Shown here in pieces: positions 10,223 to 21,307 of a DNA stretch of 64,000 nt. Made by a program: the position numbers and the translations under genes. The notes beneath the pieces are model-generated. The model was not told the DNA's origin and did no database searches. It worked only from the letters and a program-made list of their open reading frames with translations. Source of the DNA: Nannocystis bainbridge (GTDB lineage: Bacteria > Myxococcota_A > Polyangia > Nannocystales > Nannocystaceae); contig NZ_JAQNDL010000005.1 in the NCBI RefSeq assembly GCF_028368995.1, positions 134,501-198,500 on the forward strand, in the 5' to 3' direction. Every line of letters starts with the position of its first letter. Position 1 is the stretch's first letter.

Positions 10223-10649
10223 GCGGCGCAACGTAGCACGCCGCGCGCCTTCGCGCTTTCCGCGCATGCGCCCTCGCGCGTGCGGGACCGCCGTGAGCTA
10301 CCCTCGCGCGGCCCGTCCGCGGGCGTCGCTCCTCGCCGCAGCAAATCGACCACCACGCCCGCGCGACCGCGACATCTCGCGGCGTGGACACCCATCGCTC
10401 GTGCCCACGATCACCGGCCCGCCGCCGACCCTCCGGCGGCCTCGACCGCGCGACGCAGCGACGCATCCGCCGAGATCCCGGCGCAGTCTTCGCCGCGTCG
10501 CTGCGGGCGGACACATGACCTCCAGGATCCCTCGCCCACGCCCGCCGCGGACCCGCGGGTGACGATCCGAGCCCGCGCCGCCGCGGCGAAAATGACATGT
10601 CCGTTCCGACATGCGCCCTCGGACATGCCCCGAACGACAGGATCGACGC
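10223..10649. other. 427-bp non-coding region with a three-unit dyad array
   Basis: This gap between the udk start and the response-regulator stop holds no convincing gene on either strand. It should contain the udk promoter. Its only recognisable structure is the tandem array at 10598-10639. Confidence 0.5.
10598..10639. repeat. Three tandem 14-bp dyad units
   Basis: TGTCCGTTCCGACA, TGCGCCCTCGGACA and TGCCCCGAACGACA abut with exactly 14-bp spacing. The array ends 10 bp beyond the stop of the NtrC-type regulator and may form part of its 3' end. Confidence 0.75.
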
Positions 10650-11996
<1,347 letters not shown>

Positions 11997-12192
11997 GTCG
12001 CCCGTAGCCTAGCCGACCCGGCGCGCGCCCGCCTGCCCCCCACGGCGCCGGCTCACCCGCGGCCTCGCCAGCGGCTCCTCGCGCCTGCCCCGCCGCCCCG
12101 GATATTGACTTCGCCGCCCGGCCCGGGGACACCCGAAGACACGTGCCCGCCCCGCCCCCGCCCCGCGCCGCCGACCGCCCGCCCGCCGCGCG

Positions 12193-12262
12193 TGCCCCTT
12201 CGGACATGCCCGATCGGACCGGTCCCGAAGGACCTGTCCTGAGCGACATGCCCGAGGAGCCA
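12193..12262. repeat. Five-unit 14-bp dyad array in the histidine kinase leader
   Basis: TGCCCCTTCGGACA, TGCCCGATCGGACC, GGTCCCGAAGGACC, TGTCCTGAGCGACA and TGCCCGAGGAGCCA run head to tail with an exact 14-bp period. The last, degenerate unit contains the GAGGAG ribosome-binding site of the kinase gene. The array can fold into alternative hairpins, because each half-site can pair with the half-site on either side, so it could control access to the ribosome site or bind a protein. Confidence 0.8.
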
Positions 12263-12265
12263 TCC

Positions 12266-13330
12266 ATGCTGTCGCCGCGCGCCTTCGTCCGCGTGTGGCT
12301 GCCGATCGCCGCCTTCACCGCCCTGCACTACGGCACCGGCATGGAGCACGACTGGGCCCACGACGTCCTGCGGCGCATGTACTACCTGCCGATCGTGCTG
12401 GCCGCCTTCGACCACGGCCTGCGTGGCGGCCTGCTCGCGGCCGCCGTGTCATCGCTGGTCTACCTGCCGCACGCCTTCTCACTGTCGCCCGGGCACCACC
12501 ACGACCCCGGCGGCGGGGTCGACAAGGCGCTCGAGGTGCTCCTCTACAACCTCGTCGGCGCGACCGCGGGCCTGCTCGCCGACCGCGAGCGCAGCCGCCG
12601 GCGCGAATTACAGCGGGCCCTCGCCGACCAGCGGCGGCTCACCCGCGAGCTCGTGCGCGCCGGTCGGCTCTCGGCCCTCGGCGAGGTCGTCGCCGGCCTC
12701 GCCCACGAGATCAAGAACCCGCTGCACGCCCTCGCCGGCACCGCCGAGGTCGTCGGCCCGCTCATCCCGCCCGACGCCGAGGAGCGGCGCATGTGGGACA
12801 TCCACGTCGCCGAGCTGGGCCGCCTGTCGCGCCTCGCCGAGCGCTTCCTGTCGTTCGCTCGCCCGAGCCCGAGCGAGCTGATCGCCCTCGACCTCCGCCG
12901 CGTCGCCGAGCAGGTCGCCGAGCTTTGCGTCGCCGAGGCCCGCGGCAAGCGGGTCGAGGTCGAGCTCGACCTGCCCGAAGCGCCCGTCGCCATCCGCGGC
13001 GACCGCGATCAGCTGGCCAGCCTCGGCCTCCACATCGCCGTCAACGCCCTGCGCGCGATCGCCTCGACCGGTCACCCGGGTCGCCTGCGGATCGCCGCCC
13101 GCGTCGAAGGTGACCACGCGCTGCTGGTCCTCGACAACGACGGCCCGCCGCTGACCGTCAGCGAGCGCCCGCAGCTGTTCACCCCGTTCTACAGCGGCGA
13201 CGCCCAGGGCACCGGCCTCGGCCTCGCCATCGCCGCCCGCGTCGCCGATCAGCACGGCGGCAGCGTCGACGCCGAGAACGCCGGCCTCGGCGTCCGCTTC
13301 ACCCTGCGCCTGCCCCGGCTCGCCGCCTGA
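12266..13330 (+). CDS. Membrane sensor histidine kinase
   Basis: Kinase of 354 residues. Hydrophobic segments lie at about 8-25, 38-72 and 90-105; a coiled coil follows, then the HisKA H-box GLAHEIKNPL (His147) and an HATPase domain ending DNDGPPL and GTGLGLAIAARVADQHGG. There is no recognisable PAS, GAF or periplasmic sensor domain, so the membrane part itself may sense the signal. ATG 12266 has a strong site, GAGGAG, 6 bp upstream. The frame stays open to ATG 12143, but that part is the repeat array. It is divergent from the NtrC-type regulator, its probable partner. Confidence 0.9.
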   Translation: MLSPRAFVRVWLPIAAFTALHYGTGMEHDWAHDVLRRMYYLPIVLAAFDHGLRGGLLAAAVSSLVYLPHAFSLSPGHHHDPGGGVDKALEVLLYNLVGATAGLLADRERSRRRELQRALADQRRLTRELVRAGRLSALGEVVAGLAHEIKNPLHALAGTAEVVGPLIPPDAEERRMWDIHVAELGRLSRLAERFLSFARPSPSELIALDLRRVAEQVAELCVAEARGKRVEVELDLPEAPVAIRGDRDQLASLGLHIAVNALRAIASTGHPGRLRIAARVEGDHALLVLDNDGPPLTVSERPQLFTPFYSGDAQGTGLGLAIAARVADQHGGSVDAENAGLGVRFTLRLPRLAA

Positions 13331-13335
13331 AAGCA

Positions 13336-13437
13336 CATGGCGCCCGGGACATGTCCCGCGCGCCATGGGGTACCTGCGATCCGCAGGGTCTGCGGCACAA
13401 AAGCACATGGCGCTCGGGACATGTCCCGAGCGCCATG
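13336..13437. repeat. Two 32-bp palindromes between convergent genes
   Basis: Palindromes at 13336-13367 (near perfect) and 13406-13437 (perfect) are 70 bp apart. Each consists of two abutting 14-bp dyad units centred on GGGACATGTCCC. Both are preceded by AAAAGCA or AAAGCA. They lie between the histidine kinase stop and the cytochrome c stop and can form strong hairpins in both transcripts, so they probably serve as bidirectional terminators. Confidence 0.8.
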
Positions 13438-13453
13438 TCGCTGCGCGCCTCGA

Positions 13454-14098
13454 CTACATCTTCTTGACGTAGGCGGCGACCGCGTCGATCTCTTCCTTCG
13501 ACAGCTTGTCCTTGAACGCCTTCATCTTGGTGCCGTCGACCCCGTCGGCGATCGCCTTGACCACCGCGGCCTTGCTGTGCTTGGACTGCCAGTCCTTCGC
13601 GGCCATGTCTGGGATGTTGTTCTTCTTCTGGACCTCGGCGCCCTTGCCGTCGGCCGCGTGGCAGACCTTGCACTTGCCGTCGTAGATCGCCTTGGCGTCG
13701 ATCTTGGCCGAGGCGTCCTCGGTCTTCTTCGGCTCGGTCTTCTTCGGCTCGGCCTTCTTCGCCTCCGGCGCCTTCGCGTCCGACGCCTTGGCGTCGCCCT
13801 CGGGGGCCTTGGCGTCGCCCGCGGGCGGGGTCGCCTCGGCCGCCTTCGCGTCCTCGGCAGCCTTCGCGTCCGCCGCTGCCTTGGCGTCCTCGGCCGCCTT
13901 CGCGTCCGCTGCCGCCTTCGCGTCCGCCGCCGCCTTCGCGTCCGTCGCCGCCTTCGCGTCCGCTGCCGCCTTCGCGTCGTCGACCTTGGCCTCGACCTTC
14001 TTCTCCTCGGTCTTGGCGCCGCTATCGCAAGCGACCAGCGCCACCGCGGCGCACAGTCCGACGTTGCGGGTGATTCTCAGGACGGTCTTCAGGGTCAT
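13454..14098 (-). CDS. c-type cytochrome lipoprotein with Ala/Lys/Asp linker
   Basis: Lipoprotein of 214 residues: signal peptide ending LVAC (Cys24), then about 110 residues of near-repeats of the type DAKAA/DAKAAE followed by Pro/Lys/Glu sequence, then a monohaem cytochrome c domain. The haem motif is CKVCH (Cys143, Cys146, His147), and a Met near KMKAFKDKLS is a candidate sixth ligand. It is predicted to be membrane-anchored and to carry electrons outside the cytoplasmic membrane, the linker acting as a flexible tether. The linker is strongly charged but nearly balanced (Lys against Asp/Glu). The redox partner is unknown. It is convergent with the kinase gene. Confidence 0.88.
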   Translation of the reverse strand: MTLKTVLRITRNVGLCAAVALVACDSGAKTEEKKVEAKVDDAKAAADAKAATDAKAAADAKAAADAKAAEDAKAAADAKAAEDAKAAEATPPAGDAKAPEGDAKASDAKAPEAKKAEPKKTEPKKTEDASAKIDAKAIYDGKCKVCHAADGKGAEVQKKNNIPDMAAKDWQSKHSKAAVVKAIADGVDGTKMKAFKDKLSKEEIDAVAAYVKKM

Positions 14099-14310
14099 GT
14101 TCGAACTCCTTATCGGCCCGCGGAGCTGTCGCTAAGGGGCCAGGGCCGCGAATCGTACCGAAGCGTCATGAACGCGACAAGTTACCGTGTGAGGGCGCGA
14201 ACGCGCCGCCCACGTCACACGCGACCTCGTCGTGCGCGTCGTTGCCCGCACCACGCCCAGACCCCTCGTGCTGCCGGGCGCGCCGCTTCACGATCGCGCG
14301 ACCCAACGGC

Positions 14311-14344
14311 GAAGGCCGCCGCGAGCGAGCTCGGGGCGGCCTTC
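14311..14344 (-). terminator. Hairpin downstream of the OmpA-like gene
   Basis: GAAGGCCGCC (14311-14320) pairs perfectly with GGCGGCCTTC (14335-14344) around a 14-nt loop. It lies 35 bp beyond the stop of the minus-strand OmpA-like gene. No long U-tract follows. Confidence 0.6.
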
Positions 14345-14378
14345 TGCTGCGCATCGACCGGAGGCCGACGCGCGCGGT

Positions 14379-15947
<1,569 letters not shown>

Positions 15948-16624
15948 CTGTCGTCTCTCCTCGAGGGAAAACCGGAACACGCCGCGCGACCCGGGCGCGT
16001 GTTTGGAGTGGGGGACCGCAAGGTGGTGGGTCGAGTGCTGTACGTCGAGTCGCTCACGCGAAGGAACTGGGGGGACGGGCAACTCACCACGAGGGCTTCG
16101 CCCTCGGCTCTGCCGTTTATGGCACACCGAGCCCCCTGCTGTGAACCCACCCTGCGGGCGTCGCAACACCCAAAACAGGGCCGCCGAGTTGTCGCACACA
16201 ATCGACGAGCACGCGAAAAGGCGGTGAAATCCAGGGCATCGCGACCCCGCCCCGGTCGACCCGGCTGCCGCTCGCCCGGGGCCTCCTGGGGGCTCAGGGA
16301 CCCCGGTAGACACGGTTCTCCCACGCTTTGCACCGACTTCCCCGACGCGGAGCGAATGGGGACCTGCGCGGACAAACCCCGACCCGAAACTACCAACGCG
16401 AACCGCGCCAGACCTTTCGGACAGCTCAGGAAACCGCGGCAAAAGATCGCTCGAGCATCGGCACGCCAACCCACGGACGAAAGCCGTAAATTGCCCCGGC
16501 CAGCCCGCGGGACAGCGGCCCGCTCGGCCGTCCAGCCCACGGGCCATGTCTCGAAGGCCATGACCCCAAGTGCTCGCAACTCTTGCGAGCGACCGCGGCA
16601 CGAGGGCCGCAAAGGACGTCGGAC
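15948..16624. other. 677-bp region between divergent ompA-like gene and recA
   Basis: It should contain both promoters and both leaders. I found no convincing coding sequence and no recognisable LexA-type operator. A degenerate dyad unit lies at 16547-16560. The G+C content drops slightly at 16170-16230. Confidence 0.4.
16547..16560. repeat. Degenerate 14-bp dyad unit upstream of recA
   Basis: TGTCTCGAAGGCCA, 64 bp before the recA start codon. It deviates from consensus at one base in each half-site. Confidence 0.45.
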
Positions 16625-17692
<1,068 letters not shown>

Positions 17693-17789
17693 CCCACCAG
17701 CCGCAGGCGACGCCGGCTCGCAGCGTTGCGACCCGCAGAAATGCGAGCGCGAGCGAACACCGCTCGCGTCGCCTTCACCACAAAAACAA

Positions 17790-17820
17790 GAGCGGGCGGA
17801 AGCATCGCCTCCGCCCGCTC
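17790..17820 (-). terminator. Intrinsic terminator of the HNH gene
   Basis: GAGCGGGCGGA (17790-17800) pairs perfectly with TCCGCCCGCTC (17810-17820). On the minus strand the stem is followed by CTTGTTTTTG, a U-rich tail. It ends 15 bp after the HNH stop and may also stop recA transcripts coming the other way. Confidence 0.8.
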
Positions 17821-17834
17821 ACCTCGCCGCTCAT

Positions 17835-18260
17835 TCACGCCGCCTGCGGCAGCTCGCGCTCGAGCAAGAACTTCCACAGCGGCTTGTTGCTCTTGCGCGC
17901 GTTGCAGGGCCGGCAGCACGGCACCAGGTTGTCCGGCTCGTTGCTCCCGCCGCGCGAGCGCGGGATCACGTGGTCCCGGGTCACGCTGCGCCGGTTCAAC
18001 CGCGCGTTGCAGTACGCGCAGAAGGTCAGCACGTTCCACTCGTAGAAGCGGAACTCCCGCGTGAAGCACGGGTCGAGCCGGCCTCGAATCACGTCGGCGA
18101 CGGACGCCTTGATGAACTTGCTCATGTCCCGGAACCGGCCCAGACGCCCGTCACCGTTGCGCAGCGCCTTCCGCCGAAGATGCCGCGCCAGGTAAAAATC
18201 GGGGCCCCGCTCCGGGCGGGTACACAAGGTGTCATAGTGGTTCTTGATAAGCGCTTGCAT
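17835..18260 (-). CDS. HNH endonuclease domain protein
   Basis: A 141-residue protein with a C-terminal HNH domain: CAYC, then RDHVIPRSRGGSNEPDNLVP, then CCRPCNARKSN, so the two CxxC zinc knuckles and the HNH core His/Asn residues are all present. The N-terminal 60 residues are basic. It is predicted to cleave or nick nucleic acid; the target is unknown. The ribosome site GGAGGAG lies 4 bp before ATG 18260. It is the last gene of a minus-strand block that includes two tRNA-Ala genes and two small ORFs. Stand-alone HNH proteins are common in myxobacteria, and this one may be a house-keeping relative of 5-methylcytosine or homing nucleases. Confidence 0.85.
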   Translation of the reverse strand: MQALIKNHYDTLCTRPERGPDFYLARHLRRKALRNGDGRLGRFRDMSKFIKASVADVIRGRLDPCFTREFRFYEWNVLTFCAYCNARLNRRSVTRDHVIPRSRGGSNEPDNLVPCCRPCNARKSNKPLWKFLLERELPQAA

Positions 18261-18304
18261 GGCTCTCCTCCCCCTCTCACCGCTCGCGTGTCACGAACGT
18301 GGAC

Positions 18305-18517
18305 TCAATCGACGTAGGTGAGCGTGCTCCACGTCGGCACCGCCACCGCCCCGCTCGCCCGGAACTCGACCTTCGCCTCGACCTCCATGTCCTCGCCGAC
18401 GAGACGAACCTGGTCGCCCGCGCGGATGCACAGCTCGCCGAGCCGATGCTCGGTCATGGCGATCCGGATGCAGTGGTCCACCGTCCGGTCGTTCAAATTG
18501 GCCTCGATCGTACGCAT
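18305..18517 (-). CDS. Small protein of unknown function (70 aa)
   Basis: The frame encodes MRTIEANLNDRTVDHC to TWSTLTYVD. The strong AGGAGG site 5 bp before ATG 18517 makes expression likely; an overlapping GTG 6 bp upstream has no room for a ribosome site. The predicted protein is beta-rich (IRAGDQVRLVGEDMEVEAKVEF), without signal peptide or membrane segment. It sits 14 bp from the 3' end of tRNA-Ala(GGC) and 44 bp ahead of the HNH gene. I do not recognise the family. Its composition would suit a small regulator or antitoxin-like partner of the HNH protein, but that is inference from position only. Confidence 0.6.
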   Translation of the reverse strand: MRTIEANLNDRTVDHCIRIAMTEHRLGELCIRAGDQVRLVGEDMEVEAKVEFRASGAVAVPTWSTLTYVD

Positions 18518-18531
18518 ACACACCTCCTCGA

Positions 18532-18604
18532 TGGACAGGGCGGGGTTCGAACCCGCGACCTCCGCGCTGCCAGCGCGGCGCTCTCCCAGCTGAGCTACGA
18601 GCCC
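18532..18604 (-). tRNA. tRNA-Ala (anticodon GGC), acceptor stem with two mismatches
   Basis: Folds as a 73-nt cloverleaf with D-arm (TAGCTCAG...GAGC), anticodon stem CCGCG/CGCGG around CTGGCAG (anticodon GGC, reads GCC), and T-arm GCGGG-TTCGAAC-CCCGC. The acceptor is GGGCTCG/CCTGTCC with discriminator A and the Ala identity pair G3-U70. Pairs 5:68 (T-T) and 6:67 (C-C) are mismatched. CCA is not encoded. It is the second of two tRNA-Ala genes 23 bp apart on the minus strand. Confidence 0.85.
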
Positions 18605-18627
18605 GGAACAAACGACATGGATCTCGA

Positions 18628-18700
18628 TGGAGAAGGTCGGACTCGAACCGACGACCTCCTGCGTGCGAAGCAGGCGCTCTCCCGACTGAGCTACGACCCC
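18628..18700 (-). tRNA. tRNA-Ala (anticodon CGC), acceptor stem with two mismatches
   Basis: A 73-nt cloverleaf: anticodon stem CCTGC/GCAGG around TTCGCAC (anticodon CGC, reads GCG), D-arm TAGCTCAG...GAGC, T-arm GTCGG-TTCGAGT-CCGAC. Acceptor GGGGTCG/CTTCTCC keeps G3-U70 and discriminator A but has T-T at 5:68 and C-T at 6:67, the same positions as in the neighbouring tRNA. CCA is not encoded. GCG and GCC are heavily used Ala codons in this genome, so both tRNAs should matter for translation. Confidence 0.85.
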
Positions 18701-18977
18701 GTTTTCGACGCGTCCCCGCGTCGCTACTCACCCGCGGCGACGAACGCCCGTCAGCCGCCGGCGGTCCGCCGATCCGCGCAGCCCGACGATCGATTCGACG
18801 AATGGGCGACATGTCCGAACGGACATGTCACGACATTCGCCGAATCACCGCACAATCGCGGCGACTCGTCTTGCGATTCGGATCAAGGCGACCGCGACAT
18901 CCATCGCGGTCGAGACGCCGACCGACGCCGCGGGGCCGCTCTCGGATTCTCGGATCGGACCGCCCTGCGGTCGCGGA
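18701..18977. other. 277-bp spacer upstream of the tRNA pair
   Basis: It lies between the 55-aa ORF stop and tRNA-Ala(CGC). It contains one exact dyad unit (18812-18825) and a hairpin GACCGCGA/TCGCGGTC around a 6-nt loop at about 18890-18911, which may end or attenuate the ORF transcript. No gene was found. Confidence 0.4.
18812..18825. repeat. Exact 14-bp dyad unit upstream of the tRNA pair
   Basis: TGTCCGAACGGACA is a fully symmetric copy except for the spacer. It is 112 bp upstream of tRNA-Ala(CGC). Confidence 0.75.
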
Positions 18978-19145
18978 TCAGGCGAGACTCTTGAGAAAGC
19001 GCTGGAAACCTCGTCCAGACAACCCCGCGCGATCGGTCTGCCGATCGGCTGCATGGTCCGCCGGCAGCTCCACGGCCGGCATATTCGGTTCGGCGGTGAG
19101 AGTCTGGGGGATCGTGCAGAGAAGGATGTCTTGGACGGGACGCAT
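18978..19145 (-). CDS. Small protein of unknown function (55 aa)
   Basis: A short frame from ATG 19145 to TGA 18978: it begins MRPVQDILLCTIPQTL and ends GRGFQRFLKSLA. A GAGGTAAG ribosome site lies 4-5 bp before the ATG and a TTGACA-type promoter 50 bp before it, so expression is likely. The protein has a mixed composition without signal peptide or membrane segment, and one Cys. I do not recognise it. It is the first element of the minus-strand block leading into the tRNA-Ala pair and may be a leader peptide or an independent small protein. Confidence 0.5.
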   Translation of the reverse strand: MRPVQDILLCTIPQTLTAEPNMPAVELPADHAADRQTDRAGLSGRGFQRFLKSLA

Positions 19146-19170
19146 GGCGCTTACCTCATGAATGGCCTCA

Positions 19171-19200
19171 ACAGTACCAGCGGCGCGCGGAGCCTGTCAA
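19171..19200 (-). promoter_or_regulatory. Sigma-70-type promoter reading into the 55-aa ORF and tRNA block
   Basis: On the minus strand TTGACA (19200-19195) is a perfect -35 element; TACTGT (19176-19171) follows after 18 bp as the -10. An A/T tract (eight consecutive A on the plus strand near 19213) lies just upstream, as an UP-like element. The start point should fall near 19164. It would drive the small ORF and possibly both tRNAs. Confidence 0.6.
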
Positions 19201-19350
19201 GCTCGGTGCATAAAAAAAAGATCGCGACTCCCGACAATCATCATAGGTCGCGGACCCTCGCCGACCCCACCGGCCCGCCGGCTCAATCACGCCACCCCTT
19301 GGCGCGAGCGCGCGCCTCTCTCCGCTGAACCATGTCTTTTAAACGAAGAA

Positions 19351-19387
19351 AGAGATGGAGGCGCGACCGCGTCGCGCCTTCATCTCT
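19351..19387 (-). terminator. Intrinsic terminator of the SRPBCC gene
   Basis: A 17-bp stem (19351-19367 with 19371-19387, one G-T pair) closes a CGC loop. On the minus strand it is followed by TTCTTCGTTTAAAAG. It begins about 20 bp beyond the SRPBCC stop. Confidence 0.8.
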
Positions 19388-19406
19388 CGTTCGGTCTTCA
19401 AGACCG

Positions 19407-20285
19407 TCAGTAGCGGCCCGGCGGATCGCTGGCGGGGAAGGACTCGTCCGACTCGAAGTCGACCCGGTCCTGGAACGACGCGCGGCGCTCCTCGTCGACC
19501 CGCTGCTCCTGCGTCAGGGCGGGCGACGTCGCTTCCTCGCCGGCTTGCTCGCTGACCTCGCCTCGTGCCACGACATGCTCGCTGCGCCACTCGAGGATCT
19601 GCTTGAGGCGCGCGAGATCGCGGCACAGCGCCCGCTGCGAGTCGCGGCCGACGAGGCGCGCGACCCATGCACCGAGGTCGCCGGCCATCGGCTCGTGATA
19701 CAGCCGCACCCACACCTCGGTGCCGCCCGAGGATGTCGCATGGAACTCGACGCAGCCCTCGCAGGCCCGCACCGCGCCTTCACGCGAGCGCCAGCCGATC
19801 CGCTGCCCCTCGACGTCCTGCGTGATCTCGACTTCGACCTCGACCGGCCGGCCGAACGGCCCCTCGGCCATCCAGCTCCAGCCGCCGCGCTCGAGTCGCG
19901 ACACGCGGATCATGTCGGCCATGAACTGCGGCAGGTTCTGGAGGTGACGCCAGAACGCGTACACCTCACCGACCGGCCGATCGATCGTCACCGCGGCCTC
20001 GGCCACCACGGCCCGGCCGGGATCGACGCCGGGATACGGGGCCCCGGGCCGCTCGGTGTCGATCTGCATCGCCCGGTAAAACATGCTCTGACCTGTCACG
20101 CCGCGGCGCATGAGCGAGCCTCCGGCCAGCGCGACCACCAACGAAAGCGGCCACCGGCGCGCCCGCACCAGCCCCCACGCGACCATCCAGGCCCCAGCGA
20201 GCAGCGAAGCGGCGCGCTCGCTCTGGCCGACATTCTGCGCGCAGACCGTGTCTGCGCCACGCACGCATGAGCTCGAATTCTCCAT
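19407..20285 (-). CDS. Membrane-anchored SRPBCC (polyketide cyclase-like) protein
   Basis: A 292-residue protein. An N-terminal segment with hydrophobic helices (SLLAGAWMVAWGLVRARRW, then LSLVVALAGGSLMRRGVTG) resembles DUF2892-type membrane pairs. An SRPBCC domain follows (AAVTIDRPVGEVYAFWRHLQ and MADMIRVSRL to LARLKQILEW), a fold with a large hydrophobic pocket for lipids or aromatics. The C-terminus ends ESDESFPASDPPGRY, a short tail motif shared by many small stress proteins. ATG 20285 was chosen because GGAGA lies 7 bp upstream and the helix region starts soon after; the ORF stays open 132 codons further up without protein-like content. The ligand is unknown. Confidence 0.8.
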   Translation of the reverse strand: MENSSSCVRGADTVCAQNVGQSERAASLLAGAWMVAWGLVRARRWPLSLVVALAGGSLMRRGVTGQSMFYRAMQIDTERPGAPYPGVDPGRAVVAEAAVTIDRPVGEVYAFWRHLQNLPQFMADMIRVSRLERGGWSWMAEGPFGRPVEVEVEITQDVEGQRIGWRSREGAVRACEGCVEFHATSSGGTEVWVRLYHEPMAGDLGAWVARLVGRDSQRALCRDLARLKQILEWRSEHVVARGEVSEQAGEEATSPALTQEQRVDEERRASFQDRVDFESDESFPASDPPGRY

Positions 20286-20820
20286 CGTGGGTCTCCGCCG
20301 AGACCATGGATGCCATCGTCCGGTCGCGCCAGCGGTCGCTGCAATTTCGTCGCGCTGCGGCACGACCACGGTCGAGCTCGCCAGACGGCCGCGACCCCGC
20401 TCGGGCCGCTGCGCCGCCGTTCGCCCCGGTGGTGCATCGCCGGCTGTCCGTTCGGTCAGGTCCAGATCGAGCCCGCAACGAGGTCGCTCTCGTCGCGCTC
20501 CGCCGACCACCGCGCATCCTTCACGGTCCTTCACCCACGCGGGGCGCTCATCTGTCTCTCGAGACATGTCCCCGTCGACCCTCACGGTCCTCGCCGCAGC
20601 GGACCTTGCGCAGGTCGCCCGCGTCCGCCTGCTCGCTGGAGCGAACGGCGCGGCCCTTCGCTTTTGCAGGGCCCGGGTCATCCGCAGGCGCGACGGGCCT
20701 CAAGTCCACCATGATCGCGGCAGCGCATCGACCTCGCGGCCGCGGCTCCTCGGCGCCACCGCGCCGGCGCGCCGGGCCACGAGCGCGAGCGCCCCGCCCA
20801 CGCACAATGTGGGCGCTCCC
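20286..20820. other. 535-bp non-coding region
   Basis: This gap separates the divergent SRPBCC gene and the 141-aa gene and should hold both promoters. No convincing gene was seen; long frames here are GC shadows. It contains a two-unit dyad array at 20553-20580. Confidence 0.4.
20553..20580. repeat. Two tandem 14-bp dyad units
   Basis: TGTCTCTCGAGACA is followed directly by TGTCCCCGTCGACC. The first is a perfect 14-bp palindrome in which both half-sites carry the same compensating change (TGTCT/AGACA), which argues that dyad symmetry itself is being kept. Confidence 0.65.
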
Positions 20821-21246
20821 ATGGCCATCACGCTCGACCTCTCGCACGCCCCGCTCGTCCTCTCGAGCTTCGACGGCGACCTGAGCCTGGACGACGTCGA
20901 GGCGTACATCGGCCGCATGGCCGAGGTTCACGATCGCCGCGAGCCGTACGTCAGCGTCATATGGATCGGCCAGTACGCCCGCAACCGCTCGCACACCGAG
21001 CGGATTGGTCGCTGGATCAAGGACACCGAGGACACCGCGCGGCAGTTCTGCCTCGGCGCGACCATGATCAGCCAGTCGACCGGCTTTCGCTTCTTGCTGG
21101 CGACGATCTTCCTGATCCGGCCGATGCCGTGTCCCTACCTGGTCTGCGGGACATGGTCGGAGGCGATCGCCCAGGCCCGCACCCAGGCCCGCGGCGCCGG
21201 CTTCCATTTGCCCGAGCTCGCCAGCCCGTGGCCCCAAGTCGCCTGA
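20821..21246 (+). CDS. Conserved-looking protein of unknown function (141 aa)
   Basis: A small cytoplasmic protein with alternating beta/alpha pattern: LDLSHAPLVLSSFDGDLSLD, DVEAYIGRMAEVHDRRE, PYVSVIWIGQYARNRSHTER, ending LPELASPWPQVA. This layout resembles STAS/SpoIIAA-like proteins used for activity or phosphotransfer sensing in myxobacteria, but no serine phospho-site is evident, so the assignment is weak. ATG 20821 was preferred; ATG 20806 is in frame and would add five residues. It lies 61 bp upstream of the ceramidase gene on the same strand. Confidence 0.55.
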   Translation: MAITLDLSHAPLVLSSFDGDLSLDDVEAYIGRMAEVHDRREPYVSVIWIGQYARNRSHTERIGRWIKDTEDTARQFCLGATMISQSTGFRFLLATIFLIRPMPCPYLVCGTWSEAIAQARTQARGAGFHLPELASPWPQVA

Positions 21247-21307
21247 GGTCCGGCGAGGCTGCGCGACCTCACTCCGCGCCGCCCTGCCTGCGCGGTACCA
21301 TGGCGAG

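Noticed and set aside
15948..16624. A LexA box upstream of recA
   Set aside because: I looked for a dyad of the known types and saw none that I could defend.
18125..18138. A dyad unit inside the HNH gene
   Set aside because: TGTCCCGGAACCGG has only the left half-site; the right half does not match.
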